Source: Cryomorphaceae bacterium (GTDB lineage Bacteria; Bacteroidota; Bacteroidia; Flavobacteriales; Schleiferiaceae). From it: a stretch of DNA of 55,824 bases. A program made the translations under genes and the position numbers. Below are positions 8,356 to 17,170 of the stretch, in pieces. Positions within the stretch are counted from its first letter, which is position 1. Every line of letters starts with the position of its first letter. A model generated the notes under the pieces. It saw only the letters and a program-made list of their open reading frames with translations. It made no database searches and was not told where the DNA came from. The DNA lies in assembly GCA_020832345.1 (NCBI GenBank), contig JAFIEY010000073.1, positions 1 to 55,824 of the forward strand. Direction: 5' to 3'.

Positions 8356-9525
8356 ATGATCAGCAGCGATTTTCTAGCCCCGGTTTCAAATAAACTTTTA
8401 GAAAAATTTTCAACCGGAAAAGGCGAAACCTTGGGTTATAATATCGGGATTCACAGAGAAATTGAAGGTCTTCCCGACCTCACCGATGTTAAAATCGTCC
8501 TGTTGGGCATTTTAGAAGATCGACTATCCGTTGCCAACACAGGTTGTGATCGCGGCGTGGACGCCGTTCGCAACTACTTTTACAAACTCTACCCCGGCGA
8601 GTGGAACATTAAAATTGCGGACATCGGCAACATCTACAAAGGTGATACCCCGGAAGACACCTATGCGGCATTTCGGTACATTCTAAAAGAACTCTTGCAC
8701 CTCGACATCATCCCCGTTATATTGGGGGGTAGTCAGGAAGCCACCTACCACATGTATCGCGTGTACGATGAAATGGAGCAATCGGTGAACCTCGTTTGCG
8801 CCGATCCCCGCTTTGACCTAGGAGACTTCAATCTTCCCCTCAACGACGAGAACTATTTATCGCATATCGTTTTACAAAAACCCCACAACCTATATAACTT
8901 CGGAAATTTGGGACACCAGAGTTATTTTGTAAATCCCGGAGAGCGCGACCTTATGGGGCGAATGTATTTCGACACATATCGCATCGGCCAGCTTAGACCT
9001 TTTGCTTATGCCGAACCGGTTTTGCGAAACAGCGACATAGTTAGTATAGATATGTCCGTGGTTCGTGCAGCAGAAGCGCCCGGTCATCGACAAGCCTCGC
9101 CAAATGGGCTAAATGGGGAAGAAATTTGTGCCTTGACTCGTTATGCCGGGTTAAGCGACAAACTTTCGCAGATTGGAATATATGGATACAATCCGGGATT
9201 GGACATAAATGGCCGAACTGCACAGCTCATGGCCGAAATGATTTGGTACTTTATCGAAGGTGTAAACTATCGAAAAGGAGATTTCCCCATCGGTAGCAAG
9301 AAAAATTACGCCCGGTTTACCGTATTGTTAGAGGAAGGTTATGAACTAATTTTCTACAAAAGTGACAAAAGTGGACGTTGGTGGATAGAAGCACCCATAG
9401 AAATGGCCTCCATTATTCAACACGAAAGACACCGATTAATACCCTGTAATGTAGAGGATTACGACCTAGCCATGCAAGGCGAAATACCACAAGTTTGGTG
9501 GAATGCACTAAAAAGGTTAGATTAA
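8356..9525 (+). CDS. Arginase/formimidoylglutamase-fold protein, probable pseudoenzyme
   Basis: 389 residues of the ureohydrolase fold. Landmarks are DIGNIYKGDTPEDTY, PVILGGSQEATYHMYR, VCADPRFDLGDFNL and IVSIDMSVVRAAEAPG. In active arginases these are GGDHS, DAHxD and SxDxDxxDP. Here the aspartate-histidine of the first reads SQ, the histidine of the second reads Arg, and the second aspartate of the third reads Ser. The binuclear manganese site is therefore largely missing. The ATG at 8356 is preferred; an in-frame GTG at 8353 directly after the topA stop is also possible. Such proteins beside topA are, from memory, common in flavobacteria and are usually annotated formimidoylglutamase; that activity is doubtful here. 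Confidence 0.85.
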   Translation: MISSDFLAPVSNKLLEKFSTGKGETLGYNIGIHREIEGLPDLTDVKIVLLGILEDRLSVANTGCDRGVDAVRNYFYKLYPGEWNIKIADIGNIYKGDTPEDTYAAFRYILKELLHLDIIPVILGGSQEATYHMYRVYDEMEQSVNLVCADPRFDLGDFNLPLNDENYLSHIVLQKPHNLYNFGNLGHQSYFVNPGERDLMGRMYFDTYRIGQLRPFAYAEPVLRNSDIVSIDMSVVRAAEAPGHRQASPNGLNGEEICALTRYAGLSDKLSQIGIYGYNPGLDINGRTAQLMAEMIWYFIEGVNYRKGDFPIGSKKNYARFTVLLEEGYELIFYKSDKSGRWWIEAPIEMASIIQHERHRLIPCNVEDYDLAMQGEIPQVWWNALKRLD

Positions 9526-9670
9526 TTTGCTGTTTATCCACATTTTTTTGTTAATATTGCGGTGTCAAATTGATGTCTCATTTAATCATGGGGCTTTTTT
9601 ATTTTGTGTGATAAAATAATTGGTGTATCTTAGCGTTTGAATTTAGCTAGATAAATTGGAAACCGACTTT

Positions 9671-10621
9671 ATGAAAAAATATTACTTCGCTTTTATACTT
9701 TCAGGCTTGTTTTTAACAGTCTTTGGGCAACAGGAAGTGCAGTGGAGCCAGTATATGTTTAATAAACTGTACTTTAACCCGGCTTATGCAGGAATGACAG
9801 ATGGAACGTGTATCAGTGGTTTCTTCAGAAATCAATGGGCGGGTTTTGAAGGCGCTCCGGTTACATCCAATGTAAACGCAAACATACCCGTTTCCTTCCT
9901 AGGAGGTGGTATCGGAATAAACGTCGTTAACGACCAATGGGGTGCACTTAACGATGTTATGCTAGGCGTTTCTTATGCTTACCATATCAATTTAGGAAGT
10001 GGCGTATTGAGTATCGGTATCCGCGGAGACCTTCTCAACAAATCTATTGCATCCGGAAAAACTTATATCGCACCTGATGGAACTGATGGTTCAGGTGACG
10101 AAAGTATTATTACAGCTGGCAGTGATGGTATAAACTTCGATGCCGGTGCCGGTGTATTTTATCAAAGTGAACATTTCTGGCTGGGTGGTTCTTCCGTAAT
10201 GTTGGCCGAAACCTCAACCGAATTTTCTTCCGGTCAAGGTCAAATCACCGAATTCCAAGGTCGTCGCCACTATTTCCTCTCTGCCGGATTTAACTTCCCA
10301 ATCCCCAACACAAACGTGACCCTTTCCCCCAACACACTTATAAAAAGTGATATTACCAAAACCACCGTTGATGCTGGTCTAATAGCTACCGTTAACAATC
10401 GTTTTTGGGCTGGCGCCTCCTGGCGACGCGAGGATGCAATGTCAATCCTTGTCGGTTTTTATCTAACCCCACAACTGCGTTTTGGATACTCCTACGACGC
10501 GAATGTCAGTCCACTTCGCACCGAAAACGCAGGTAGTCACGAAGTCTTTGTTTCGTATTGCTTTAAAATCGAAATCCCTCCAAGAGAGCCGGGAATGTAT
10601 CGACACCCCCACTACTTGTGA
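9671..10621 (+). CDS. porP: Type IX secretion membrane protein, PorP/SprF family
   Basis: 316 residues from the Met giving a proper signal peptide (MKKYYFAFILSGLFLTVFGQ); an upstream Met at 9656 would add five residues. The family signature follows at once: EVQWSQYMFNKLYFNPAYAG and FFRNQWAGFEGAP. The rest is repeated amphipathic strands of an outer-membrane barrel, ending in FGYSYD. PorP/SprF proteins are outer-membrane T9SS components, and several bind PorE-like or cargo-linked partners. Position immediately before gldK-gldL-gldM-gldN is the standard T9SS arrangement and makes this the core PorP rather than an accessory SprF. The 171 bp before gldK may hold a second promoter. Confidence 0.93.
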   Translation: MKKYYFAFILSGLFLTVFGQQEVQWSQYMFNKLYFNPAYAGMTDGTCISGFFRNQWAGFEGAPVTSNVNANIPVSFLGGGIGINVVNDQWGALNDVMLGVSYAYHINLGSGVLSIGIRGDLLNKSIASGKTYIAPDGTDGSGDESIITAGSDGINFDAGAGVFYQSEHFWLGGSSVMLAETSTEFSSGQGQITEFQGRRHYFLSAGFNFPIPNTNVTLSPNTLIKSDITKTTVDAGLIATVNNRFWAGASWRREDAMSILVGFYLTPQLRFGYSYDANVSPLRTENAGSHEVFVSYCFKIEIPPREPGMYRHPHYL

Positions 10622-10792
10622 TTTTTTTCGTAATATAGCAGCCTGAAACATAATAAAAATTTAAAGCCCCCGTTTAATAAGTCCAAACCAGAATTGAATA
10701 AGTAATCGGATCGTTCCCTCAAAACCGAAACACTTTGCTAAGTGATGAGAGAATTTAAAATTACTTCCAATGCACAATATAATTGTAACTCT

Positions 10793-12211
10793 ATGAAAAA
10801 GCTCATCGTTTTCTTTTTCGCTATTGCAGCCCTATCGGCTTGTAGAAGCTCCGATCACGGAGAACTTGTCGGCGTTAGAGACCGCCCCACTTGGTATCCA
10901 TCGGAGCCATACGGAATGGTTTTCATCCCACAAGGCTCATTTAATATGGGTAATGCCGATCAAGATGTACCCTATGCTCAGGTTACACCAACCAAAACCG
11001 TGTCTATCGCGCCATTCTGGATGGATCAAACCGAAATTACAAACAACGAATACAGACAATTCGTGAATTGGGTAAGGGACTCTATCGTTCGAACCCGCTT
11101 GGCCGAAGATGGTATGGTAGAAGGTTTCGAATACAATGATCCGGCAGAAAAACCCAGACCTAGCTTCTTTGATGAGTACGTCATGACCAACTATCCCGAG
11201 CACATGCAAAAATCCCTAAATTGGGATGCGTACTTGGTGTGGCGTCTCGACCGTTACCCCAGCTTGGAATATACCGAGATTATTGAAAGTATATATCTTG
11301 CGCCAGAAGAGCGTATGCTCGGCGAAAGAATGGTCGATCCACGTCAGTTGAATTATACATTTTTCTGGATCAACAAGCAAAAAGCATCTAAGAAAAACAA
11401 CCGCGCGATCTTCGATTTTGACGAAGATAACACAGACGATAAACCTTTTAGTTATCGCGACTTTATCAAGGATACCAAAGAGGAATCGGACAGGAGTTCA
11501 TTCTTTGAGCAAGAAACCATCAACGTATATCCCGATACTTTATCCTGGATTCACGATTTTGCCTATTCTTATAACGAACAAATGCACGATGCGTATTTCT
11601 GGCATGTATCCTACGACGAATATCCGGTTGTGGGCATTAGCTGGAAACAAGCCAAAGCATTCTGCAACTGGCGTACAAAATACCGCAACAGCTACCTTCG
11701 TGGTAATGGCGAATACACCGAGCAAGAATTTCGCTTACCTACAGAAGGCGAATGGGAATACGCTGCAAGAGGCGGTATCAAAAACATGACCTATCCTTGG
11801 GGTGGGCCCTACGCCACCAATAGCTCCGGATGTTATTTGGCAAACTTTAAACCCATGCGTGGTAACCTCGTAGCCGATGGTGGTTTTTATCCAGTAAAAG
11901 CTACTTCTTACAACCCCAATGGTTACAACCTATATAATATGGCCGGAAATGTTTCTGAATGGACAAGCTCTGCATACCGCGCATCTTCGTACCACTATGC
12001 AAACAACTTCCAACCCGACCTACAATACAATGCAGATGAATCTGATGACTCCTCACTTAAACTAAAGGTAACGCGTGGCGGATCTTGGAAAGATATCGCA
12101 TACCACCTTCAGGTAAGTACCCGTGATTTTGAATATCAAGACACTGCAACTTGCTACATTGGATTTCGTACTGTTCAAAGTTTCTTAGGACGTGATATCC
12201 GCGATTTTTAA
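10793..12211 (+). CDS. gldK: T9SS ring lipoprotein GldK
   Basis: 472 residues from the Met that opens a lipoprotein signal (MKKLIVFFFAIAALSACRSS, lipobox cysteine Cys17). An in-frame start at 10742 would bury the signal and is rejected. The body is a formylglycine-generating-enzyme-like (FGE-sulfatase) domain: PYGMVFIPQGSFNMG, WMDQTEITNNEYRQFV, RLPTEGEWEYAARGG, NLYNMAGNVSEWTS and GGSW. In T9SS the GldK/PorK lipoprotein forms the large periplasmic ring with GldN/PorN under the outer membrane and is not an active sulfatase-modifying enzyme. The gene is 42 bp from gldL on the same strand. Confidence 0.96.
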   Translation: MKKLIVFFFAIAALSACRSSDHGELVGVRDRPTWYPSEPYGMVFIPQGSFNMGNADQDVPYAQVTPTKTVSIAPFWMDQTEITNNEYRQFVNWVRDSIVRTRLAEDGMVEGFEYNDPAEKPRPSFFDEYVMTNYPEHMQKSLNWDAYLVWRLDRYPSLEYTEIIESIYLAPEERMLGERMVDPRQLNYTFFWINKQKASKKNNRAIFDFDEDNTDDKPFSYRDFIKDTKEESDRSSFFEQETINVYPDTLSWIHDFAYSYNEQMHDAYFWHVSYDEYPVVGISWKQAKAFCNWRTKYRNSYLRGNGEYTEQEFRLPTEGEWEYAARGGIKNMTYPWGGPYATNSSGCYLANFKPMRGNLVADGGFYPVKATSYNPNGYNLYNMAGNVSEWTSSAYRASSYHYANNFQPDLQYNADESDDSSLKLKVTRGGSWKDIAYHLQVSTRDFEYQDTATCYIGFRTVQSFLGRDIRDF

Positions 12212-12253
12212 CCAAAAACTAAATCTTAATTTTAATTTCTAAACTCAACAACT

Positions 12254-12946
12254 ATGGCCTTAATTGATGTAAATGGTAAAGGTTTTAAGAACTTTATGGC
12301 GAAACTGTACGGTATTGGTGCCGCAGTAGTAATTATGGGAGCGATGTTTAAAATCTTGCACTGGCCGGGTGCTGACATCATGCTTATCGTTGGTCTCTCT
12401 ACGGAGTCCGTAATTTTCTTCTTCTCCGCTTTTGAAAAACCAGCCTCCGAATATGACTGGTCTCTCGTTTATCCCGAACTAGCCGGTATTGACGACCTTG
12501 ATGAAGATGAACGCATCGACGGCAGAAACAATGCTGTTGGCGGCGGCGGCGGCGGAACAATTGCCCACGAACTAGACGCAATGCTTGAAGAAGCAAAAAT
12601 CGATTCTGAACTCATTCAAAGCTTAGGTGATGGACTGCGTCGTTTTGGTGATGCTGCTACCAAACTCAACAGCACCATCGACGCCTCAGCCGCTACCGAA
12701 GAGTACGGAGAGCAAATTAAACTTGCCTCTAAAAACATGGAATCGCTTAACGCCCTTTATGCCGTTCAGCTCGAAGGCTCTGCCAACCATGTTGAAGCAC
12801 AAAATTCTCTTATGGAGAAACTCAACGAAAGTCTCTCTCAATCTGATCGTTTGACCGGAGAGGTTAATAGTTTAGTTTCAAACATGTCAAACCTTAACTC
12901 CATCTATGGTGGTATGTTAAGTGCCATGAACCCCAACAGAAACTAA
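12254..12946 (+). CDS. gldL: T9SS inner-membrane motor protein GldL
   Basis: 230 residues. Two adjacent transmembrane helices, about residues 17-35 (KLYGIGAAVVIMGAMFKIL) and 41-59 (DIMLIVGLSTESVIFFFSA), carry the conserved glutamate in the second helix (STESV) used for proton-driven rotation in GldLM motors. The cytoplasmic remainder is helical, with a six-glycine run (about 96-101) acting as a hinge between the helices and a coiled region. GldL forms the stator-like pentamer around a GldM dimer, converting proton motive force to T9SS transport and gliding. It sits 38 bp before gldM. Confidence 0.97.
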   Translation: MALIDVNGKGFKNFMAKLYGIGAAVVIMGAMFKILHWPGADIMLIVGLSTESVIFFFSAFEKPASEYDWSLVYPELAGIDDLDEDERIDGRNNAVGGGGGGTIAHELDAMLEEAKIDSELIQSLGDGLRRFGDAATKLNSTIDASAATEEYGEQIKLASKNMESLNALYAVQLEGSANHVEAQNSLMEKLNESLSQSDRLTGEVNSLVSNMSNLNSIYGGMLSAMNPNRN

Positions 12947-12984
12947 GCAATTTTAAACAAAATTAACCAAGAATAGCATAAATT

Positions 12985-14559
12985 ATGGCAGGAGGTAAGC
13001 TTAGTCCAAGACAGAAGATGATCAACATGATGTACCTTGTGTTGACCGCACTTTTGGCAATGAACATTTCCAAAGATATTTTGGATGCATTGACCAAGGT
13101 GCAGCGAGACTTGGAGTCATCAGCATCGGCGGTAAATAGGGGAAATGTGCAGGTATATAATGAATTTACAGCTGCTGCTGCTGAAAAACCCGAAAGAGCC
13201 GAAAAATGGAGAGTAAAGGCATTTCAGGTAAAGGACGTTGCCGACGAAACTTTTGATCTCATCGAAACCATTAAAACCGAACTTATTGCCCTGCATGGAG
13301 AAATCGGTGACGATGGAAAAATCCCCGGTGCTGATAAACGCGAAAAAGCAGCAAATTACCTTCTCAACTCCAAAAAAATGGGAGGTGAGGATAAAGGTAA
13401 AGAGTTGCGGGAACAAATGTCTAAATTCCGAGAAAATCTGATTAAGGTAATTGGGGAAACAAATCCTGGATTGGTTTCATCACTAAAAGAGGAGTTTAGC
13501 ACAGATCCCAAGCCAATTAATAAAGACGGAACTACAGCTGAATGGGAAAAAGCCGAATTTGAGCATATTCCCCTCGCAGGCGTACTTACCTTTTTATCTA
13601 GTTATCAGGCGAAAATTAGAAATGCAGAAGCCAGTGTGATCAGCGAGCTACAAAAGAACATTGATAAAGGTACTTTAAAATTTACAGGCGTTAAACCTGT
13701 AATCTTGCCAATTTCTACCTTTGTGACAACCGGTGACAGTTTCCGTGCTGAAGTTTTTCTGGCCGCTTATGATAAAGATCAAGAACCAGAAGTAATTCTT
13801 TATGATGGCTGGAAAGACGATTCAACCTTTATCGGAGAAGGAAGACCTTTGACTGAAGCGCAAATCAGAAACGGTGCAGGTCATGTTCGATTTTCTGCAA
13901 GTCAACCCGGTGAAAAAAGATGGGGTGGAATCATACGAATTGGTGGTGGTGATAATATTACCGAAGAAAAATTCTGGGGTACCTACAACGTAGCACCTCC
14001 CTCCGCAGTTATCTCCCCTACCGCAATGAACGTTTTGTACCGCGGTGTGGATAATCCTCTGGAAATTGGTGTTCCCGGTGTAGATCCTAAAAATTTGACC
14101 GTGTCCGGCCCAGGGGTTAGCCCCAAAGGAGATGGAACTTATGTTGCGGATGTAACCCGTGTACAAGGTACCGAAATGAAAATTACCGTGGGTATTAAGG
14201 ATAAACCCGGATTTTCTCAAAGTAAAACCTTCCGTATTAAAGGACTTCCTCCCGCAACAGGTATGGTGTATAGAAACCGTTCCACCATTTACTCTAAAAG
14301 TGCTGTGCAAAACCTTACAGTTGAAGCCGAGTTTAAGGATTTTCCTTTCGACCTAAACCTTGAGGTAATTTCCTTCGATATTGTTGTTCCGGGTTTTCCA
14401 CCAAAAACCATCCGTGGCACAAAGCTGGATGGTTCCGTTCGTCAGCAAATTCAAACGTTGCGCCCGGGAACTTCCATTACCATTCGTAACATCAAAGCCA
14501 AAGGACCTAAGGGCATCAATGTACAGGACATCTCCCCAATTTCCTTTGACGTAAACTAA
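12985..14559 (+). CDS. gldM: T9SS motor protein GldM
   Basis: 524 residues. A single N-terminal transmembrane helix (MINMMYLVLTALLAMNIS, about 12-29) follows the MAGGKLSPRQKMI leader typical of GldM/PorM. The long periplasmic part starts with a helical domain (about 40-220) and continues as consecutive beta-rich domains (for example VILPISTFVTTGDSFRAEVF, PPSAVISPTAMNVLYRGVDN), fitting the four-domain structure of known GldM. The dimeric protein spans the periplasm and transmits torque from GldL to the GldK/GldN ring. It lies between gldL and gldN (12 bp before gldN), so one operon is likely. Confidence 0.97.
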   Translation: MAGGKLSPRQKMINMMYLVLTALLAMNISKDILDALTKVQRDLESSASAVNRGNVQVYNEFTAAAAEKPERAEKWRVKAFQVKDVADETFDLIETIKTELIALHGEIGDDGKIPGADKREKAANYLLNSKKMGGEDKGKELREQMSKFRENLIKVIGETNPGLVSSLKEEFSTDPKPINKDGTTAEWEKAEFEHIPLAGVLTFLSSYQAKIRNAEASVISELQKNIDKGTLKFTGVKPVILPISTFVTTGDSFRAEVFLAAYDKDQEPEVILYDGWKDDSTFIGEGRPLTEAQIRNGAGHVRFSASQPGEKRWGGIIRIGGGDNITEEKFWGTYNVAPPSAVISPTAMNVLYRGVDNPLEIGVPGVDPKNLTVSGPGVSPKGDGTYVADVTRVQGTEMKITVGIKDKPGFSQSKTFRIKGLPPATGMVYRNRSTIYSKSAVQNLTVEAEFKDFPFDLNLEVISFDIVVPGFPPKTIRGTKLDGSVRQQIQTLRPGTSITIRNIKAKGPKGINVQDISPISFDVN

Positions 14560-14571
14560 TAATTAATTGCT

Positions 14572-15414
14572 ATGAAACGCTTTTCACAACTTGTTTTTCT
14601 ATTTTCCGCCTTTTTTGGGCTGCAAGCTGCTTTTGTTTCGGCTCAGGTTCTGAGTCCGGAAGACGATGGTCCCATCGTTAAAGTTGAACGGCTGTACCAC
14701 AACAACGAGGTGATAGAATTCCCATTGCCAAGAGAAATCGACCAACTTTTCTCTGTACGTCATTGGGAACAAATCAACGTACGTGAAAAGATGAATCATC
14801 ACTTGTATTACCCCGTGATGGCACTACCCGATCGCAAAAGTCTTTTCGACGTTTTGATTGACGGGATTATGAATGAGGGAACCATCATGGAGGTGTTTGC
14901 CGAAGATCGCTTTGAACTCCCCTATACCCCGGAAGAAATCCAAAACAACGTAATGACCATCGATACGTTCTTTAATCCCGATGATCCTTTCATCATCGAC
15001 TTTATCGATACCATTACTGTTACCGCAAAAGACGTGCTTTATTACCGAGTTAAATCCGATTGGTATTTCGACAAACGTCGCGGACAAATGGAAAACTATA
15101 TCATTGGTATTGCCCCCATCGTGCAAAATCCGAAAACCAAAGATATCTATCCCCTTTTCTGGGTATGGTTTCCCGATGCGAGATATGCTTTGGCAACAAA
15201 CATTTGCTTTAACAGACATAACAATGCCGCACGACTGAGTTATGACGACATTTTTAAAGCCCGAATGTTTGATGCAATCATCATCAAGGAAGACAATGTG
15301 TATGATAGGGCCATTGCAGATTATAAGCGGCAAAGCGCCTTGGATAAATTATTGGAATCTAAGAAAATTAAACAAACCCTTCGAAATTACGAAAATGACC
15401 TTTGGGAGTTTTAA
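14572..15414 (+). CDS. gldN: T9SS ring protein GldN
   Basis: 280 residues with a signal peptide (MKRFSQLVFLFSAFFGLQAA..., cleavage after Ala24). Family landmarks are IDQLFSVRHWEQINVREKMN near residues 57-76, the YYRVKSDWYFDKRRGQMENY segment and a charged C terminus (LRNYENDLWEF). GldN/PorN is a periplasmic protein that assembles with the GldK lipoprotein into the T9SS ring. It is the last gene of the operon, followed after 21 bp by a GC-rich hairpin with a T run that should stop transcription. Confidence 0.96.
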   Translation: MKRFSQLVFLFSAFFGLQAAFVSAQVLSPEDDGPIVKVERLYHNNEVIEFPLPREIDQLFSVRHWEQINVREKMNHHLYYPVMALPDRKSLFDVLIDGIMNEGTIMEVFAEDRFELPYTPEEIQNNVMTIDTFFNPDDPFIIDFIDTITVTAKDVLYYRVKSDWYFDKRRGQMENYIIGIAPIVQNPKTKDIYPLFWVWFPDARYALATNICFNRHNNAARLSYDDIFKARMFDAIIIKEDNVYDRAIADYKRQSALDKLLESKKIKQTLRNYENDLWEF

Positions 15415-15435
15415 CCCCAAAGTGATAAACTTAAG

Positions 15436-15460
15436 AACCGGCCCTCGTGCCGGTTTTTTT
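15436..15460 (+). terminator. Intrinsic terminator of the gldKLMN operon
   Basis: AACCGGC-CCTCGT-GCCGGTT followed by a run of T: a 7 bp GC-rich stem, 6-base loop and T run, starting 21 bp after the gldN stop. Confidence 0.85.
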
Positions 15461-15468
15461 ATGTTTGA

Positions 15469-16524
15469 ATGATGAAGAAAACCCGGAAAATGAAAGAAGT
15501 TTTGATTTTGGGCCAAGGGATTGCCGGCACTGTGTTGAGTGCAACCCTGCAAAAAAAGGGGATTAACGTCACCATTATCGATTCTCCAAGTAAATCAAAA
15601 GCCTCGCAAATTGCTTCGGGACTTTACAATCCCATCGTATTAAAACGTATGAAACTGGTACATTTCGCTGAGGAAATGATGCGAGATCTGCATGGATTTT
15701 ACGAAGATTTGGAAAATATCCTAGAGGTGAACTTTTTCCACCCCTCACCCATTCACCGAATTTTTCACGATGTTGCAGAACAAAATGATTGGTTTGCCAA
15801 AAGTGATCATCCCGATTGGAAATCTTATCTGGGTGATATCGTCAATGGTATTGGGGAAATAAAGTCCCCACATGGAATGGGCATTGTCAACCAAACTGGC
15901 TGGGTCAATACTCGGAAAATGTTAAATGCCTTTCGCACAAAAAATAAAGTAATCGAACAGATAGTCGAAGCTAAATCGCTGGTAAATCCAGACGGAAATA
16001 TTATTTTTGACGGCAAAGTTTTCGATGCCCTGGTTTTTGCCGAAGGATGGCTCGCCGCAAAAGAAAACGTATTCTACCCCGTGGATGTATTTCGTCCCAG
16101 CAAAGGAGAGCTATTGGAAATAAAGATTTCACCAAAAAAAGCCGGGCAATCGGTTCTGCATTTTAAACATTTCCTGATTCCGGTAGAAAACGACGTTTAT
16201 AAAACCGGCGCCACTTATGTACACGGGCAGTTTGATGAAACCACCACCCCGGAGAGCGCCAAAGAACTTATGAATGCCTTACGGAAAATTTTTCCCCGAG
16301 ATGTAGAAATAACCGTGTTGAATCAAATGGCTGGGGTACGTGCTGCCACCAAGGACAGAAGACCCCTAATCGGAAAACATCCAGAATATTCCAAGGTGTT
16401 TTTCATGAATGGCCTGGGCAGTCGCTCAATCCTCATGTCCCCGTATCTTTCAAACTGTCTGGTACAATGTATGCTTTACGGAAGTGAAATCCCGCCAAGC
16501 CTCGATATCAATCGTTTTTTTTAG
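15469..16524 (+). CDS. FAD-dependent oxidoreductase (DAO family)
   Basis: 351 residues (345 if the Met at 15490 is used). The dinucleotide-binding motif VLILGQGIAGTVLSATL (GxGxxG) sits at the N terminus, and residues around 60 read ASGLYNPIVLKR, the loop seen in D-amino-acid-oxidase/glycine-oxidase type flavoproteins. A C-terminal GVRAATKDRRPLIGKHPE and NGLGSRSILMSPYLS supply the second FAD-contact motif. The reaction is probably oxidation of an amine or amino acid, but the substrate is unknown. The start lies only 9 bp after the T run of the gldN terminator, so it needs its own promoter or readthrough. Its 3' end overlaps the convergent DUF983 gene by 17 bp. Confidence 0.85.
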   Translation: MMKKTRKMKEVLILGQGIAGTVLSATLQKKGINVTIIDSPSKSKASQIASGLYNPIVLKRMKLVHFAEEMMRDLHGFYEDLENILEVNFFHPSPIHRIFHDVAEQNDWFAKSDHPDWKSYLGDIVNGIGEIKSPHGMGIVNQTGWVNTRKMLNAFRTKNKVIEQIVEAKSLVNPDGNIIFDGKVFDALVFAEGWLAAKENVFYPVDVFRPSKGELLEIKISPKKAGQSVLHFKHFLIPVENDVYKTGATYVHGQFDETTTPESAKELMNALRKIFPRDVEITVLNQMAGVRAATKDRRPLIGKHPEYSKVFFMNGLGSRSILMSPYLSNCLVQCMLYGSEIPPSLDINRFF

Positions 16525-16888
16525 ATTCCTTTTTGCGCTTGATAAACATGTGTGCCCAAACCGATCGCGACAATCGGAAAACCATGGGCGCTACTATAAT
16601 CAGAACCACACTGAGTGATATGACAATCTCCCAAATTCCAGGATTGCCAAATATGGTCATCAAAACCACAATGGCCACATAAATCGCAACGGTAATTCCG
16701 TAGCTCACATACATGGATCCGTAAAAAAAACCAGGCTCAGGTTCATAAACCTGACCGCAATTTGGACATCGATTGTGCATTTCCGCAATTCCTTTCAGTC
16801 GATATGGATTGCTATTGGAAAAAAGTTTACCCTCCCGACAAGAAGGACACCGCATACCAAAAATAGAGGCTAAAAGCGAACGTGCCAT
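16508..16888 (-). CDS. DUF983 family membrane protein
   Basis: 126 residues from MARSLLASIFG, preferred over the longer start at 16939 because the family begins at this point. Two zinc-ribbon-like pairs CPSC (14-17) and CPNC (41-44) are followed by PEPGFFYGSMYVSYG and two transmembrane helices (about 64-80 and 87-105). DUF983 proteins are inner-membrane proteins of unknown role, often near cytochrome oxidase genes in other phyla; that context is absent here. The tail is basic (RKKESKKND). The gene is divergent from thiL, and repeat copy 2 lies between them. Confidence 0.9.
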   Translation of the reverse strand: MARSLLASIFGMRCPSCREGKLFSNSNPYRLKGIAEMHNRCPNCGQVYEPEPGFFYGSMYVSYGITVAIYVAIVVLMTIFGNPGIWEIVISLSVVLIIVAPMVFRLSRSVWAHMFIKRKKESKKND

Positions 16889-16959
16889 TTGAAAATTTTG
16901 GGCAAAATTACAACTAAAAATATGTGGATTTTGCCACAAATTCGTTAAGTAACAATAGT

Positions 16960-17095
16960 GAGTTTACTCCAAAAAGTCCCTTTCTGCCAAAATATTCCTT
17001 GTCGTTTGATCTTTAAATCCTCACTAACGGCTAGTTTGCTCCTGATCAGAAATCCCCTCGATTTTGATTAAAATCATCATTTTTGGCGTGGACTC
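16960..17095 (-). repeat. MITE-like intergenic repeat, copy 2
   Basis: Same family as the element at 1-140 but inverted. On the plus strand it begins GAGTTTACTCCAAAAAGTCC and ends with the complement of GAGTCCACGCCAAAAATGAT, so both ends match the terminal inverted repeat GAGTCyrC. Interior matches include the CTTCCTTGTCG-like and AACGGCTAGTT segments. It sits between two divergent genes (DUF983 and thiL), upstream of the thiL promoter. Confidence 0.8.
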
Positions 17096-17145
17096 ATATT
17101 CATAAACAAATAAACGACCAAACGCATAAACATCAAAAAAACCCG

Positions 17146-17153
17146 TACTTTTG
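17146..17153 (+). promoter_or_regulatory. Candidate -7 box for thiL
   Basis: TACTTTTG matches the Bacteroidota consensus TAnnTTTG and lies 17 bp before the thiL start. No TTG is seen at the expected -33 position. Confidence 0.45.
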
Positions 17154-17170
17154 CAAAAAATTTCCCCCTT

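Noticed and set aside
12539-12560. GGC triplet run in gldL as a phase-variation switch
   Set aside because: Slippage in threes keeps the frame, so only the glycine hinge length would change.
13822-14310. 162-codon minus-strand reading inside gldM
   Set aside because: Shadow of gldM, which is unambiguous.
17096-17170. TPP riboswitch upstream of thiL
   Set aside because: The space is about 75 bp and holds only a -7 box; no TPP-box motifs.
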